DNA of 64,000 nucleotides from Amniculibacterium aquaticum (GCF_003852705.1 NZ_REFA01000007.1:1-64000), one strand, 5' to 3'; positions 8,807-18,946 are shown, numbered from the stretch's first letter. The notes: generated by a model not told the origin, from the sequence alone. Numbers and translations: made by a program.

Positions 8807-8863
8807 CTAAAAATATAAATTTTATGGGACTTGTAATACGGATCGAGAGAGATTCATTCCAAC

Positions 8864-9952
8864 TTATTTCGCCGACCAATTTTTCAGTTTGTACAAGAAT
8901 TTCCAACCCCAATCATCCAGTTTTTTTACAAGTTTTGCCAGTTGTACTGCAATGGCAATGTTTAGGACAAACATCAAGACCATTAAAATGTACCAAGGCA
9001 TTTGATCTTTCAACCCAACCACTGCAAAATAAATTAATGACGAACTCAGACCTTGTGCAAAATAAAAGAAAATAGCGTTGGTCCCGATGTTGGTGATGAA
9101 GTTCGGCTTCTCAATTTTTAGTCGGTTATATAGCGTGAACAATACGGTTAGCGAAAAAATTGACCAGAAGATGTACAAGAGTTTTGGAGGGAATTTGGCC
9201 TTGTTCATCTTCATCAAAGCCTCGTAGCCAAGATCGGCATACAAATATATTAAGATCAGGAACCATAAACTGAACAATACAATAGACCAATTTATTGGAA
9301 GTTTTTTACCTTTCATTTGATGGGCTATTAAAAATAAACCGAGATAGAATGCAACATAACCCACCTGACCTGTAGGGTAGTATTGTGTGTTGAGGTTGAT
9401 GAAAAGCGTATAACCTAAACAGATCCCGATGAACCACAAAATATGTCTAGGAAAGAATTTTAATATTAAAACCCCCAAAACCGTCAAGATATAGTACACT
9501 TTCAGATACCAAAAACTGCCCATCACCACAGGAAAAGTGTCGCACATGGTGTATTGGTGCAGGTACCAGTTGCCCAAGTTTTCCCATGCCGGCATGGTGG
9601 ATATGCTTGTTGGAGTATATTTGGTCCCGAAGGTTGAGTAGAAACTTTTTAAGCTGTCCAAACCAAAAAAATACAAACCAAAAACTTTGAAAAAATAATC
9701 GGCAAAAAATAAAACAGTCACAAAAATCATGTAGGTGATCTGTAATTTTAATAACCGATAAAATGTCTTTTCTATATTTCCTCCAGAAGTCAATCCGCTG
9801 AGTGCATAAAATAAAGGGACATCAAAAAGTAAGGAGAGTACCCGGAATTCGGTTTTTATATAAAACTGTCCACTCCAAAAAGCCGTATGGATAAAGATGA
9901 TGGAAAGCGTAGCTAAGCCTTTGGCATAGTCGATGTATAAATCTCTTTTCAT
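8864..9952 (-). CDS. Acyltransferase 3 family membrane protein
   Basis: A 362-residue integral membrane protein of the acyltransferase 3 (OafA/YrhL, DUF1624-like) group. It begins RDLYIDYAKGLATLSIIFIH, the family's usual first helix with a conserved Asp and His. About ten hydrophobic segments follow. Members move acetyl or other acyl groups onto sugars of surface polysaccharides, but no glycan gene lies nearby, so the acceptor cannot be guessed. It appears monocistronic: it has its own promoter, and there is an 87-base gap with a separate promoter before the next minus-strand gene. Confidence 0.85.
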   Translation of the reverse strand: MKRDLYIDYAKGLATLSIIFIHTAFWSGQFYIKTEFRVLSLLFDVPLFYALSGLTSGGNIEKTFYRLLKLQITYMIFVTVLFFADYFFKVFGLYFFGLDSLKSFYSTFGTKYTPTSISTMPAWENLGNWYLHQYTMCDTFPVVMGSFWYLKVYYILTVLGVLILKFFPRHILWFIGICLGYTLFINLNTQYYPTGQVGYVAFYLGLFLIAHQMKGKKLPINWSIVLFSLWFLILIYLYADLGYEALMKMNKAKFPPKLLYIFWSIFSLTVLFTLYNRLKIEKPNFITNIGTNAIFFYFAQGLSSSLIYFAVVGLKDQMPWYILMVLMFVLNIAIAVQLAKLVKKLDDWGWKFLYKLKNWSAK

Positions 9953-9969
9953 ATTTGGGAAATAGAGTT

Positions 9970-9977
9970 CAAAAATA
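9970..9977 (-). promoter_or_regulatory. Candidate -7 promoter element of the acyltransferase gene
   Basis: The minus strand reads TATTTTTG, matching TAnnTTTG, 17 bases upstream of the start. Confidence 0.45.
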
Positions 9978-10036
9978 GGAAATTAATTGAAAAATGAGGG
10001 TTTTCTTAAGAATGGCAAAATTAATTTTTAATACTT

Positions 10037-10044
10037 TATTTTTG
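10037..10044 (+). promoter_or_regulatory. Candidate -7 promoter element of pabB
   Basis: TATTTTTG matches TAnnTTTG. It lies only 4 bases before the annotated pabB ATG, so either the message is nearly leaderless or translation begins at the second in-frame ATG (10082). Confidence 0.45.
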
Positions 10045-10048
10045 CATC

Positions 10049-11026
10049 ATGTTTAACATCGATCATCATTCTTTTCAAAAGATGGACAACTTGTCCATGC
10101 AGAAGCAGCCTTTCTTTTTCATCATCAATTTTTTGATGGATCGGGTGGAAGTTTTCACCGAAGATCAACTAAAAAGCTCTGGTGTTTTGGTAGAATTTAA
10201 AGGCATGTCGAATGTTGATACTCAATCCTATTCAACCCCAAAATTAGAATTTGAAGCCTTGATCGAAGATGTAGAAAGCTATAAAAAGGGATTTGAAATA
10301 GTACAGAATCATTTAAAATACGGGAATTCTTATTTGGCCAACTACACCAGAAAAACCGAAGTGAAAACCAATTTTTCTTTGGCTGACTTTTTTCATCAAT
10401 CCAAGGCGAAATATAAAGTCCTATATCCCGAAAAATTTGTTTTTTTCTCCCCAGAAACCTTTGTGGAAATCAAGGGGAACCGAATTTTCACCCATCCCAT
10501 GAAGGGCACCATCGATGCAAGTGTAGAAAATGCAGCTGAGGTCTTGAAGAACGATGTTAAAGAAAAAGCGGAGCATTACACCGTGGTCGATTTGCTTAGA
10601 AATGACCTGAGCATGGTGGCCGATGAAGTTGTAGTGGATGAGTTTCAAAGGATCGATCACTTGGTGACGGCACAAAAAAATCTTTTGACCATGAGCTCTG
10701 AAATTTCAGGAGTATTAAAGCCTGAATTTCAAAATAAAATAGGATCTGTACTGAAGAAATTGCTTCCGGCGGGCAGTATTTTGGGGGCACCAAAAACCAA
10801 AACTTTAGAAATTGTTTTAGAAGCTGAAGGGCATGAAAGAGGTTTCTATACCGGAGTTTGCGGTTGGTTTGATGGCGAAAACCTGGATTCTTGTGTCATG
10901 ATTCGTTTTATTGAACAAGAAAATGAAAAATTTTATTTCAAAAGTGGTGGTGGCATCACACATTTGAGTAAATTAGAGGACGAATACCAAGAAGTTAAAA
11001 ACAAAATCTATGTCCCGATTTATTGA
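10049..11026 (+). CDS. pabB: Aminodeoxychorismate synthase component I
   Basis: A 325-residue chorismate-binding enzyme that aminates chorismate to 4-amino-4-deoxychorismate for p-aminobenzoate and folate. The visible motifs are FTHPMKGTIDA, the active-site block VVDLLRNDLSMVADEV, and PAGSILGAPKTKTLEIV. It is shorter than E. coli PabB (about 450 residues) because it lacks most of the N-terminal domain, as in other Bacteroidota. It overlaps the downstream lyase gene by 17 bases, so the two are translationally coupled. A start at 10082 (MDNLSMQKQP) is possible given the promoter position. Confidence 0.92.
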   Translation: MFNIDHHSFQKMDNLSMQKQPFFFIINFLMDRVEVFTEDQLKSSGVLVEFKGMSNVDTQSYSTPKLEFEALIEDVESYKKGFEIVQNHLKYGNSYLANYTRKTEVKTNFSLADFFHQSKAKYKVLYPEKFVFFSPETFVEIKGNRIFTHPMKGTIDASVENAAEVLKNDVKEKAEHYTVVDLLRNDLSMVADEVVVDEFQRIDHLVTAQKNLLTMSSEISGVLKPEFQNKIGSVLKKLLPAGSILGAPKTKTLEIVLEAEGHERGFYTGVCGWFDGENLDSCVMIRFIEQENEKFYFKSGGGITHLSKLEDEYQEVKNKIYVPIY

Positions 11027-11636
11027 AAGCATAAAAGTAGAGCACCAAAAGATGCATCTTTTGGAATTTCATCAGCATCGTGTGAACCAAACTTTTTCTC
11101 ATTTCGGAAAAATGGGTTCCTTGGACTTGATGGCGATTTTTAAAAAATTGGATCTGGATGAAGACGGTTTTTTCAAATTTAGAATCGCCTATGATTTGGA
11201 CAAAAATTACAACTGCTCGCTAATTCCCTATGCCTTGCCGGAAGTAGAAAGCTTTGCCTTGGTCGAAGCCAATCAGTTGGATTATGCCTTCAAATTCGAA
11301 GACAGAAAAGAGTTGGATCGTTTGAAAAATTCAGCAAAAACCGAAGAAATAATCTTGGTGAAAAACAATCACCTGACCGATACCTCGATCAGCAATCTGA
11401 TTTTTTTAAAAGACAAAACCTGGTACTGTCCAGATACCCATCTCCTGAATGGAGTGATGCGTCAATCCTTATTGAAATCCAAAAAAATTAAAGAATGTCC
11501 GATTACCCTTCAAAATTTAAAGGATTTTTCCCATTTTAAAATCATCAATGCAATGAATAATCTGGATGACTCTTTTGTCTATCCCATTGAGAAAATAAAA
11601 AATCTCCCCGAAAGTTCTGCTTATTTAGAAGTCTGA
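11010..11636 (+). CDS. Aminotransferase class IV protein, probable aminodeoxychorismate lyase
   Basis: A 208-residue fold-type IV PLP enzyme, shorter than typical PabC (about 270). The motif LTDTSISNLIF, equivalent to the E-(T/S)-x-x-x-N-(I/L) segment of the family, and LLNGVMRQSLL are seen. The gene overlaps the end of pabB, so the likely reaction is splitting aminodeoxychorismate to p-aminobenzoate and pyruvate. It ends 2 bases before the convergent menD stop with no visible terminator. Confidence 0.85.
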   Translation: MSRFIESIKVEHQKMHLLEFHQHRVNQTFSHFGKMGSLDLMAIFKKLDLDEDGFFKFRIAYDLDKNYNCSLIPYALPEVESFALVEANQLDYAFKFEDRKELDRLKNSAKTEEIILVKNNHLTDTSISNLIFLKDKTWYCPDTHLLNGVMRQSLLKSKKIKECPITLQNLKDFSHFKIINAMNNLDDSFVYPIEKIKNLPESSAYLEV

Positions 11637-11638
11637 AT

Positions 11639-13312
11639 TTAGGACTTCAAATGTTCGAAATACGATTTTAAAACTTCAGAATTTTCAATTTCTTGGGTGC
11701 ACACTTCCAAAATTTTTGGCTTGCTGTCCGGTTTGAAAAAATTGTCCAAAACCCTACCCAAAGTGGTGTCGTCATCTACTTTTACATAGCCGTATCCGAA
11801 ATGCTTAGCAATGTGCTCGGCATTCAAACGGTGTTTGGTAGAGATGAATTCGTTCAAAGTATTTTCGTTGGTATTGCCCGGGCCGGGGATGATTTTGAAA
11901 ATGTCGCCCTGTCCGTTGTTGCAAACTACAATTCGTGTAAACGGTGGTATGTACGGATTCCAAAGGCCGTTGATGTCATAAAAAAAACTGATGTCTCCAG
12001 TAACCAAGACCGTAGGATTTTTGTCTTTTATGGCAAATCCCATTGCGGTAGAAGTAGAGCCGTCTATTCCGCTGGTACCACGATTGCAATAGACTTGTTT
12101 GTCGTAATAGTCGAAGAGTTGTGCATATCGAATCGCCGACGAATTGGAGAAATGGATGTTGTAGTGCTCAGGAGTTTTCAGAGCCAATAAATAGTAGAAG
12201 TAAAAATCCGAGAAGCCTACTTTGTTCAAAAATGCATCGTGTTTTTTATCTCTTTTGTCTTTCAGTGTAGACCAAAGATTGTGATAAGCTTGTGGTTCGA
12301 GGTTTACGGAACCGATGAATTGAGCAAAAAAATCTTCGGCTTTGGTTTGGATTTTTTCGCTCAAGCAAAAATAAGTATCGGGTTGCCAATACGGATCAAT
12401 GTGCCAATGCGATTTGGGCTTGGCTTGTCTTAGGAATTGCTTCACTTTTTTCGAAACCACATTTTGTCCCACCGTGATCAGCAAATCCGGTGCATAAGTT
12501 TTGTAATCCTCTTCGGTAAAGTTGAAGATGTAACGGTCGATATGCTGGAAAAATTTTTCGTGGTGAATGTTGGAGTTGGCCTCGCTGAGGACCACTGCCG
12601 TATGGTTTTTTGCCAGTTGTGCCAATTGCGCATTTAACTCTGACGAATGCGCCTGAGAACCGACCAAGATCAAAATTCTTTTGGTGGTGTTCCATTCAGC
12701 AATCAATCGGGACGGGATTTGGTACCGGTTTTTTTGTAGATTTTTTTCAAAGCTCGGAAAGCTCGGTATCTCGGCAACCAAATCGTACAAAGGCTCATGA
12801 AGTGGGATGTTGATGTGTACCGGTCCCGATTTTTCTATACACAATTCCACCGCTTTTTGAATGATTTCTCTGTTGATGAACTCGGCATCTTCAATTTCAT
12901 CTTCAATCATTTGAAAATCGCCATAAGAATGCTGATGAAAAATATTTTTCTGACGGATGGTTTGTCCATCAAAAATATCAATAAAATCTGTTGGTCGATC
13001 TGCAGTCAGTACCAACAAAGGGATGTTGGCATAGAAAGCTTCGGTTATGGCAGGGTAGTAGTTGGCTACAGCCGAACCACTGGTACAGGTTATGGCAACC
13101 GGTTTTTTCTCGGACATCGCCATGCCCATGCCTACAAAAGCGGCACTTCTCTCGTCAACAACACTGTAACAATGGAAGCTGTCGGTTTCTGCAAAATGTA
13201 TGGCAATGGGCGCATTTCTTGATCCTGGAGAAATGATGATGTTGTTAATGCCATATTCCTTCAGGATATGGGTGAGTAGTTGTATGCTTCTTTTGGAAGA
13301 GTACTTTTTCAT
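11639..13312 (-). CDS. menD: 2-succinyl-5-enolpyruvyl-6-hydroxy-3-cyclohexene-1-carboxylate synthase
   Basis: A 557-residue thiamine-diphosphate enzyme that joins isochorismate and 2-oxoglutarate in menaquinone synthesis. The N-terminal signature NNIIISPGSRNAPIAIHF holds the isochorismate-binding residues. VDERSAAFVGMG carries the ThDP-activating glutamate. GTSGIDGSTSTAMGFA and the metal/ThDP block GDISFFYDINGLW lie in the C-terminal third. Length and domain order match the family. No other men gene is in the window, although menaquinone is the usual quinone of flavobacteria. Confidence 0.95.
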   Translation of the reverse strand: MKKYSSKRSIQLLTHILKEYGINNIIISPGSRNAPIAIHFAETDSFHCYSVVDERSAAFVGMGMAMSEKKPVAITCTSGSAVANYYPAITEAFYANIPLLVLTADRPTDFIDIFDGQTIRQKNIFHQHSYGDFQMIEDEIEDAEFINREIIQKAVELCIEKSGPVHINIPLHEPLYDLVAEIPSFPSFEKNLQKNRYQIPSRLIAEWNTTKRILILVGSQAHSSELNAQLAQLAKNHTAVVLSEANSNIHHEKFFQHIDRYIFNFTEEDYKTYAPDLLITVGQNVVSKKVKQFLRQAKPKSHWHIDPYWQPDTYFCLSEKIQTKAEDFFAQFIGSVNLEPQAYHNLWSTLKDKRDKKHDAFLNKVGFSDFYFYYLLALKTPEHYNIHFSNSSAIRYAQLFDYYDKQVYCNRGTSGIDGSTSTAMGFAIKDKNPTVLVTGDISFFYDINGLWNPYIPPFTRIVVCNNGQGDIFKIIPGPGNTNENTLNEFISTKHRLNAEHIAKHFGYGYVKVDDDTTLGRVLDNFFKPDSKPKILEVCTQEIENSEVLKSYFEHLKS

Positions 13313-13367
13313 AATGCTACGGTCTGAGAAGTCGGTAGTTTCCTACTTTTTGTTGTGTATAAAATTC

Positions 13368-13375
13368 CAAATTTA
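13368..13375 (-). promoter_or_regulatory. Candidate -7 promoter element of menD
   Basis: The minus strand reads TAAATTTG, matching TAnnTTTG, 56 bases upstream of the menD start. Confidence 0.4.
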
Positions 13376-13434
13376 AAGAAAAAAAATAAGGATTTTCATC
13401 ACGAGGTTAAAGTTCTCATCATTTTTTAACTTAA

Positions 13435-14193
13435 ATGTTATTTCGTTTTGTCATTTTTGTAAAAAATAAACTATTGAAAACGGTATTGTTGCTCGGAGCC
13501 AATTCGGATGTGGCCAAACAAACGATGATGAAGTATCTGGATATGGGCTGTTTTGTGATGGCTGCTTCACGGGATTTGGTTGCTTTGGAAAATTTTATTC
13601 AACAAAACAATTTGGCTGTCGAAAGATTAAAAGTTTTGTATTTTGATGCAGAAGATTTTGATGGGCATCAAAAATATTATGAAACTTTACCCTACAAACC
13701 ACACATTGTGGTGTATGCTGCCGGATTTTTGTCTCAGAACGAAGAAGCGCTGCGTCACTTTTCTGCAGCTCATCGCATGATGAAGGTCAATTACATTGGG
13801 GCGGTGTCCATCCTGAACATTATTGCCATGGACGGAGCCAATAAAAATTTAGAAAAAATCATAGGTCTCTCTTCGCTTTCCGGGGTTAGGGGTAGGAAAT
13901 CCAATTTTGTGTACGGCAGTACCAAGTCGGCTTTTACACAGTATTTAGCAGGTCTTAGACAAGAGTTGTCGGCGAGGAAAGTTGTGGTCAATGTGATGAT
14001 TTTGGGCTACATCGATTCTAAAATTAATCAAGGTTTGGATCTTAATAAAAACCTGATCATGCAGCCCGAATATGTTGCCCGTCATGTGGTGGGTGCCGGC
14101 TCTTCTTTTGTCCAAGTTCCGAATTGGAAATGGAAAATAATCTATTGGATTTTGAAGCTTCTACCTGAAAATTTGGTGTCCAAACTGCCATAA
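13435..14193 (+). CDS. Short-chain dehydrogenase/reductase
   Basis: A 252-residue NAD(P)-dependent oxidoreductase. The cofactor loop is VLLLGANSDVAKQ and the catalytic Tyr and Lys are in FVYGSTKSAFTQYLAG. The GANSDVA form resembles the DprE2-like branch, which reduces a polyprenyl-phosphate-linked keto sugar in actinobacteria; that substrate is only a suggestion here. The annotated ATG adds 13 unusual hydrophobic residues before the Rossmann strand. A TTG at 13474 would give a more typical N-terminus (LKTVLLLGAN), so the start is uncertain. Confidence 0.8.
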   Translation: MLFRFVIFVKNKLLKTVLLLGANSDVAKQTMMKYLDMGCFVMAASRDLVALENFIQQNNLAVERLKVLYFDAEDFDGHQKYYETLPYKPHIVVYAAGFLSQNEEALRHFSAAHRMMKVNYIGAVSILNIIAMDGANKNLEKIIGLSSLSGVRGRKSNFVYGSTKSAFTQYLAGLRQELSARKVVVNVMILGYIDSKINQGLDLNKNLIMQPEYVARHVVGAGSSFVQVPNWKWKIIYWILKLLPENLVSKLP

Positions 14194-14315
14194 TTATACT
14201 TTGTTTTCTTGTTTTTATAATTTTCTTATTTTTACGGCTTCTACCGGAGCGCTTATTGTGAACTTTGATTTAAGAAATCTTAGGGCACTTTTATTCTGGT
14301 GTAAACAAGAAACAA

Positions 14316-16058
14316 ATGAAAATAGAAATGGATAATCCACCCGTGTTGGATTTTAAGAAAAGAAAGGTCGTACAGTATTCACTAATTTTTTGCGTGTTGT
14401 TGGTTCAGTTGGTAATCGCTGGATTTTTCTACAACGAATACAAAAATAAGGAGTCTCTGATGTTTATTGAGAAACAATTGAAAGAGGTACAGCATTTGGA
14501 AGGTTTGACTTCTGGTGCCAAAGTTGAACTTTCCCAAGCTCAGGATCATCTACAAGATTATCTTAAAAATGACAATCCCAAATCCTTGGACGCCTATTTT
14601 GCTTCTTTAAACAATTTGAATTCTAAAATTGAGTCCATCAGCCAATTCAATAACCAACATCCTAAGTTTAGTAAATTGGTTTCCGAAAAAACTCGTCGTA
14701 CTACCAATCCCAATGACCTCAAAGTTCTAATCGACTCTATGCGATTGCTCTCGACACAGACTGTTCTGAAAAAAAATGAAGCACTTCCGAATCTTAAAAA
14801 GTACAACCTGGATTACGATTTTGGAAAATTAGAAGTGGAGACCAAAACCTTCTCCGATTCAACCAAGAAAAAAGGACTTTTTGGCCGTTTGAAAGATGCA
14901 GTTGCTGGTAATGTTACTACAAAAAAAGACAGTACTGTGGTAACGATAAAAACTGGAGCATCACCAAAAGCCATCAACATAAAACATGAGATGGACAGCC
15001 TGTATCGCTCCGTGGTAAACCACTATACCAAAGAAGTGCAAAGGATAAAAGTGAAAGCCATTCGCAATCAGAATGCACGCGAGAATAATGAAAAATTCTT
15101 CAATGCCTTCAACAATCTTTTCGTGTACTCTGCCGGGATGATGGAAGTCTATGATACCGCAGCGAAAACCTCTAAAAGCGATTTGGAAAATGAATTTGCC
15201 AAACAAAATGCAAAAACCAGTAAAACCCGATATCTGTTGCTTTGGATCTTGTTCGGACTTTTGTTTTTGATGTCTTTGATGATCCTTTATTTTACCAAAA
15301 TCGCCTTCCAATACGAAACCAAGTTGAACGAAGCTAATAATGAAATCAAGGAAAACTTGAAATTCAAAAATAGAATTTTAGGCATGTTGAGTCATGAAAT
15401 TCGTTCGCCTCTAAAAATTATGGGACTGTTCATCAATAGGATTGCTAAGAAAACCAATGACGATACGGTGCAGGAATATTTGAAATCCATTTCTTTTACC
15501 AACGATTCCCTATTGTTACAAGCCAATCAGATTTTAGAATACACCAAAAACCAACAGGTAGGAAATAAATTGGTTCCGGTTGTGTTTAATTTGAAAAACG
15601 AGATATCGTCCATCCTTACTGCAATCCAACCTTATGTAGAGTCCAGACACAATCAGTTGCTGGTTCAAGAAACGATAGATCCTCAGTTTATGGTCTATTC
15701 CGATAAGGCAAAAGTGCATCAGGTTTTCATAAACATCTTGGCCAATGCCAATAAATTTACCGAAAAAGGTAAAATCACAGTGCATACACAAGCCGAAAAA
15801 CTGAACGATGAGGTGATCGTTCTGAAAACAGAAATTACGGATACCGGAGCCGGAATTGCCAAAGAGGATTTGGAAAGAATTTTTGAACCGTATTATCAAG
15901 GAGTGCTTTCTGAAGAAGTGGATAATTTAGGTGCAGGCTTGGGCTTGAGTTTGTGTAAAGAATTGCTAGCTCTATTTGATGGCGAAATTTCTGCTGCAAG
16001 TGAATTGGGCAAAGGAACAACCGTGTCGTTCTCGTTTAATTTTCAAGTGAAAAAATAA
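14316..16058 (+). CDS. Sensor histidine kinase
   Basis: A 580-residue membrane kinase. One helix is at about residues 19-41 and a second at about 304-326. Between them is an extracytoplasmic region of about 260 mostly helical, lysine-rich residues that I do not recognise as a named sensor. The dimerisation/phosphoacceptor box GMLSHEIRSPLKIMGLF has His360. The ATP-binding N, G1 and G2 boxes are ILANANKFTEKG, ITDTGAGIAKEDL and GAGLGLSLCKELL. The regulator gene begins 6 bases downstream, so the two form a two-component pair. The signal is unknown. Confidence 0.92.
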   Translation: MKIEMDNPPVLDFKKRKVVQYSLIFCVLLVQLVIAGFFYNEYKNKESLMFIEKQLKEVQHLEGLTSGAKVELSQAQDHLQDYLKNDNPKSLDAYFASLNNLNSKIESISQFNNQHPKFSKLVSEKTRRTTNPNDLKVLIDSMRLLSTQTVLKKNEALPNLKKYNLDYDFGKLEVETKTFSDSTKKKGLFGRLKDAVAGNVTTKKDSTVVTIKTGASPKAINIKHEMDSLYRSVVNHYTKEVQRIKVKAIRNQNARENNEKFFNAFNNLFVYSAGMMEVYDTAAKTSKSDLENEFAKQNAKTSKTRYLLLWILFGLLFLMSLMILYFTKIAFQYETKLNEANNEIKENLKFKNRILGMLSHEIRSPLKIMGLFINRIAKKTNDDTVQEYLKSISFTNDSLLLQANQILEYTKNQQVGNKLVPVVFNLKNEISSILTAIQPYVESRHNQLLVQETIDPQFMVYSDKAKVHQVFINILANANKFTEKGKITVHTQAEKLNDEVIVLKTEITDTGAGIAKEDLERIFEPYYQGVLSEEVDNLGAGLGLSLCKELLALFDGEISAASELGKGTTVSFSFNFQVKK

Positions 16059-16064
16059 AAAAGT

Positions 16065-16694
16065 ATGAAATCACCCATCCGTTTTTTATTGGCCGATGAT
16101 CATGCTTTGATCCGACAAGGTTTGGTTTTTCTTTTGGAAGATCTGGATGTTGAAGTCGAAATTTTGCAGGCTTCTACTTTGGGACAAACTTTGTCTTGCA
16201 TTCAGGAAAATCCCATTGATATTGCGATTGTTGACGCTCAGTTTCCTGATGGATCCAGTCTTTCAATTCTACCGAAAATAATAACTCAAAATCCTGAAAC
16301 TCTAATCTTAATTTTTTCGGGTGTTGATGAAAATCAGGCGTTGAGGTTTGTGAGTGCCGGAGCTCACGGGTTTTTGTCTAAACTGAGTGAGGAAGAAGAA
16401 ATTATCCATGCTCTGCAAAAAATGATCAGTCAAGGCGAATATCTCAGTGAAAAAACACAGTCGTTGTTGTTGGATTCCTTGCGGAATCCCAGCTTGGCAA
16501 ATCCTCTTTATGCGTTAACCGATCGTGAATTGGAGGTCTGTAAACTCTATGCTGATGGTTTAGGAAATTTGGAGATCGCCAACAAGTTGGACATTAAACA
16601 GAATACCGTCAGCACCATGAAAAAAAGAATCTTCGAAAAGTTGAAGGTTGAAAATATGGTGGATTTGGTGGAAATAATCAAAACGAATTTATAA
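16065..16694 (+). CDS. LuxR/NarL-family response regulator
   Basis: A 209-residue regulator. The receiver domain covers residues 1-120, with phosphoacceptor Asp57 in DIAIVDAQFPDGSS and the acidic pair at the start of the first helix (LLADDHALIRQG). The C-terminal LuxR helix-turn-helix is at about 145-205 (LTDRELEVCKLYADGLGN, then KQNTVSTMKKRIFEKL). It is the partner of the upstream kinase. The conserved Lys in the SKLSEEE segment is present. No target operator can be identified. Confidence 0.93.
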   Translation: MKSPIRFLLADDHALIRQGLVFLLEDLDVEVEILQASTLGQTLSCIQENPIDIAIVDAQFPDGSSLSILPKIITQNPETLILIFSGVDENQALRFVSAGAHGFLSKLSEEEEIIHALQKMISQGEYLSEKTQSLLLDSLRNPSLANPLYALTDRELEVCKLYADGLGNLEIANKLDIKQNTVSTMKKRIFEKLKVENMVDLVEIIKTNL

Positions 16695-16695
16695 C

Positions 16696-16733
16696 AAAAA
16701 CGGGTTCTGATATTAATCAAAACCCGTTTTTTT
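16696..16733. terminator. Bidirectional terminator between the regulator gene and aspS
   Basis: AAAAACGGGTT and AACCCGTTTTT pair around a 13-14 base loop, with T and A runs on both sides. It serves two convergent genes. Confidence 0.85.
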
Positions 16734-16748
16734 ATGTTAAAAATAAGA

Positions 16749-18494
16749 TTATTTCAATCTCAATTCCAGTTCGTCCAATTGTTCGTTAGCGATTGCACTT
16801 GGTGCATCGATCATCACATCTCTTCCCGAATTGTTTTTTGGGAAAGCGATATAATCTCGAATCACTTCGTTGCCGTCCAAAATCGCAACCAATCTATCGA
16901 AACCGAAAGCCAAACCTCCGTGTGGCGGAGCGCCATATTTGAAGGCGTTCATCAAGAATCCGAACTGAGCCTCTGCATCTTCTGGTGTGAAGCCTAATAA
17001 ATCGAACATCTTTGCTTGAAGGTCTTTGTCGAAAATACGGATGGATCCACCACCAATTTCGTTACCGTTCAGTACCAAATCATAAGCGTTCGCTCTTACT
17101 TTTCCAGGATCTGTGTCCATCAAGGCGATGTCTTCTGGTTTTGGTGAAGTAAACGGATGGTGCATCGCGTGGAATCTTTCAGTGTCCTCGTCCCATTCCA
17201 AAAGTGGGAAGTCGATCACCCAAAGTGGCGCAAACTCGTTTCCTTTTCTTAAACCTAAACGGTTTCCTAGCTCCATTCTTAGGGCAGAAAGTTGGGTTCT
17301 CACTTTATTTTCTCCACCACAAAGGATGAGCATCAAATCTCCGGCTTTTGCACCGAATTTTTCAGCAATCGCTTTCAGGTCGTCTTCGTTGTAGAATTTA
17401 TTCACCGATGAGGTTACCACACCGTCGTTTTGGTATTTCACCCAGATCATTCCGGTAGCGCCAATCTGTGGTCTTTTCACCCAATCGATTAGTTCATCAA
17501 TTTGTTTTCTGGTATAGTCGGCGCAACCTTCTACATTGATCCCTACCACCAATTCGGCATCGTCGAAGATTTTGAAGTCTTTACCTTTTACCAAATCGTT
17601 CAGTTCCACAAACTCCATCCCGAAACGGATGTCCGGTTTGTCGTTACCGTATTTTTGCATGGCATCGGCAAAGGTCATTCTTGGGAAAGAACCGAAATCC
17701 TGATCGGTCACTTCTTTCAACATCGCTTTTGCCATCCCTTCGAAAACATTCATCACATCTTCTTGTTCTACAAAGGCCATTTCACAATCTATTTGGGTAA
17801 ATTCCGGTTGTCTGTCGGCTCTAAGATCCTCATCGCGGAAACATTTCACAATTTGAAAATATTTGTCCATACCGCCCACCATCAATAATTGTTTGAAGGT
17901 CTGTGGCGATTGAGGAAGAGCGTAGAATTGTCCAGGATTCATACGGCTTGGCACCACGAAATCTCTTGCACCTTCTGGAGTAGATTTAATGAGAACTGGA
18001 GTTTCCACCTCGATAAAACCTTCGTCTGAAAGATAATTTCTCACTTTCTGAGCCATCTTGTGACGGAAAATTAATTTTTCCTTCACCGGATTTCTACGGA
18101 TGTCCAAATATCTGTATTTCATTCTCAATTCTTCGCCACCATCGGTTTCATCCTCGATGGTGAAGGGCGGAAGTTGAGATTCGTTTAAAATGGTTAATGT
18201 ATCAACCAAGATTTCGATTTCTCCGGTTGGGATTTTCGGGTTTTTGGAAGCTCTTTCGATGACTTTTCCTTTCACCTGAATTACAAATTCTCTACCCAAT
18301 TTTTTGGCATCGCCCATCAATTCGGCAGTAGAACGATCTTGATCGAAAACCAATTGGGTAATTCCGTAGCGATCTCGAAGGTCGATCCAGATCATAAAAC
18401 CTTTGTCTCTGATGGTTTGTACCCATCCTGAAAGTGTGACTTCTTCGTTTAGATTTTTCAGCGAAAGCTCGCCGTTGGTGTGTGTACGGAACAT
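16749..18494 (-). CDS. aspS: Aspartyl-tRNA synthetase
   Basis: A 581-residue class II synthetase that charges tRNA-Asp. The N-terminal OB-fold anticodon-binding domain ([19 protein letters not shown]) is at residues 15-110. The catalytic core has motif 2 around [18 protein letters not shown] and motif 3 around [19 protein letters not shown] insertion domain lies between motifs 2 and 3, as in bacterial AspRS. Length is normal (about 585). It is monocistronic with a candidate promoter at 18560-18567. Confidence 0.97.
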   Translation of the reverse strand: MFRTHTNGELSLKNLNEEVTLSGWVQTIRDKGFMIWIDLRDRYGITQLVFDQDRSTAELMGDAKKLGREFVIQVKGKVIERASKNPKIPTGEIEILVDTLTILNESQLPPFTIEDETDGGEELRMKYRYLDIRRNPVKEKLIFRHKMAQKVRNYLSDEGFIEVETPVLIKSTPEGARDFVVPSRMNPGQFYALPQSPQTFKQLLMVGGMDKYFQIVKCFRDEDLRADRQPEFTQIDCEMAFVEQEDVMNVFEGMAKAMLKEVTDQDFGSFPRMTFADAMQKYGNDKPDIRFGMEFVELNDLVKGKDFKIFDDAELVVGINVEGCADYTRKQIDELIDWVKRPQIGATGMIWVKYQNDGVVTSSVNKFYNEDDLKAIAEKFGAKAGDLMLILCGGENKVRTQLSALRMELGNRLGLRKGNEFAPLWVIDFPLLEWDEDTERFHAMHHPFTSPKPEDIALMDTDPGKVRANAYDLVLNGNEIGGGSIRIFDKDLQAKMFDLLGFTPEDAEAQFGFLMNAFKYGAPPHGGLAFGFDRLVAILDGNEVIRDYIAFPKNNSGRDVMIDAPSAIANEQLDELELRLK

Positions 18495-18559
18495 ATTCTT
18501 AAATGTTATATTATTGAGTTAAGGTATGGAAACGATTTTTCTTTCTAAAATTCAAGATG

Positions 18560-18567
18560 CAAAGATA
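18560..18567 (-). promoter_or_regulatory. Candidate -7 promoter element of aspS
   Basis: The minus strand reads TATCTTTG, matching TAnnTTTG, 66 bases upstream of aspS. Confidence 0.45.
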
Positions 18568-18902
18568 AGAATTTGTCCAAAAAGCGATGTTTTAATTGTC
18601 GTACTTGTGGTATTTATTTTTTTTAGTCGGATGGTTTTGTGTTGTTAAAATTTAGAAAAGAGGTTTTTTTGTAGATTTAAGATGTTTTTATCTTGAAAAA
18701 GTAGGACTTAAATAATGTTTAATACCTATGAATGCTGGTTTTCTGAAAAAAAAATAAAAAATATTTTGTTTTTCAGGAATAAATTGTATATTTGATACAG
18801 GTTAAGTGATAGAGAGGTTGAAGTATTTAATTAAATCTTCAAAAAAATAGAACACTTACTGTTTATTTTACAAATTGCTTGTTTTGTATTGTAAATGTGT
18901 TT

Positions 18903-18910
18903 TATCTTTG
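18903..18910 (+). promoter_or_regulatory. Candidate -7 promoter element of the pilin-like/usher-like pair
   Basis: TATCTTTG matches TAnnTTTG, with TTTG 16 bases further upstream at 18883-18886 (short spacing). It lies 36 bases before the ATG at 18947, which excludes the upstream in-frame start at 18875. Confidence 0.5.
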
Positions 18911-18946
18911 ACATCACTTTTGCTTTTGATGTTAAACTTTAAGTAT

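Larger units (their letters stand above)
18495..18946. other. 452-bp intergenic region with divergent promoters
   Basis: No convincing gene was found. The aspS side carries a minus-strand -7 element (18560-18567) and the pilin-like gene side carries a plus-strand one (18903-18910). The middle is very AT-rich, with T and A runs but no clear hairpin. Confidence 0.6.

Noticed and set aside
8776-9075. 99-residue plus-strand frame between and over minus-strand genes
   Set aside because: Most of it is antisense to the acyltransferase gene, and it has no signal peptide, domain or promoter.
12797-13222. 141-residue plus-strand frame opposite menD
   Set aside because: Antisense to conserved MenD motifs, with no independent signal.
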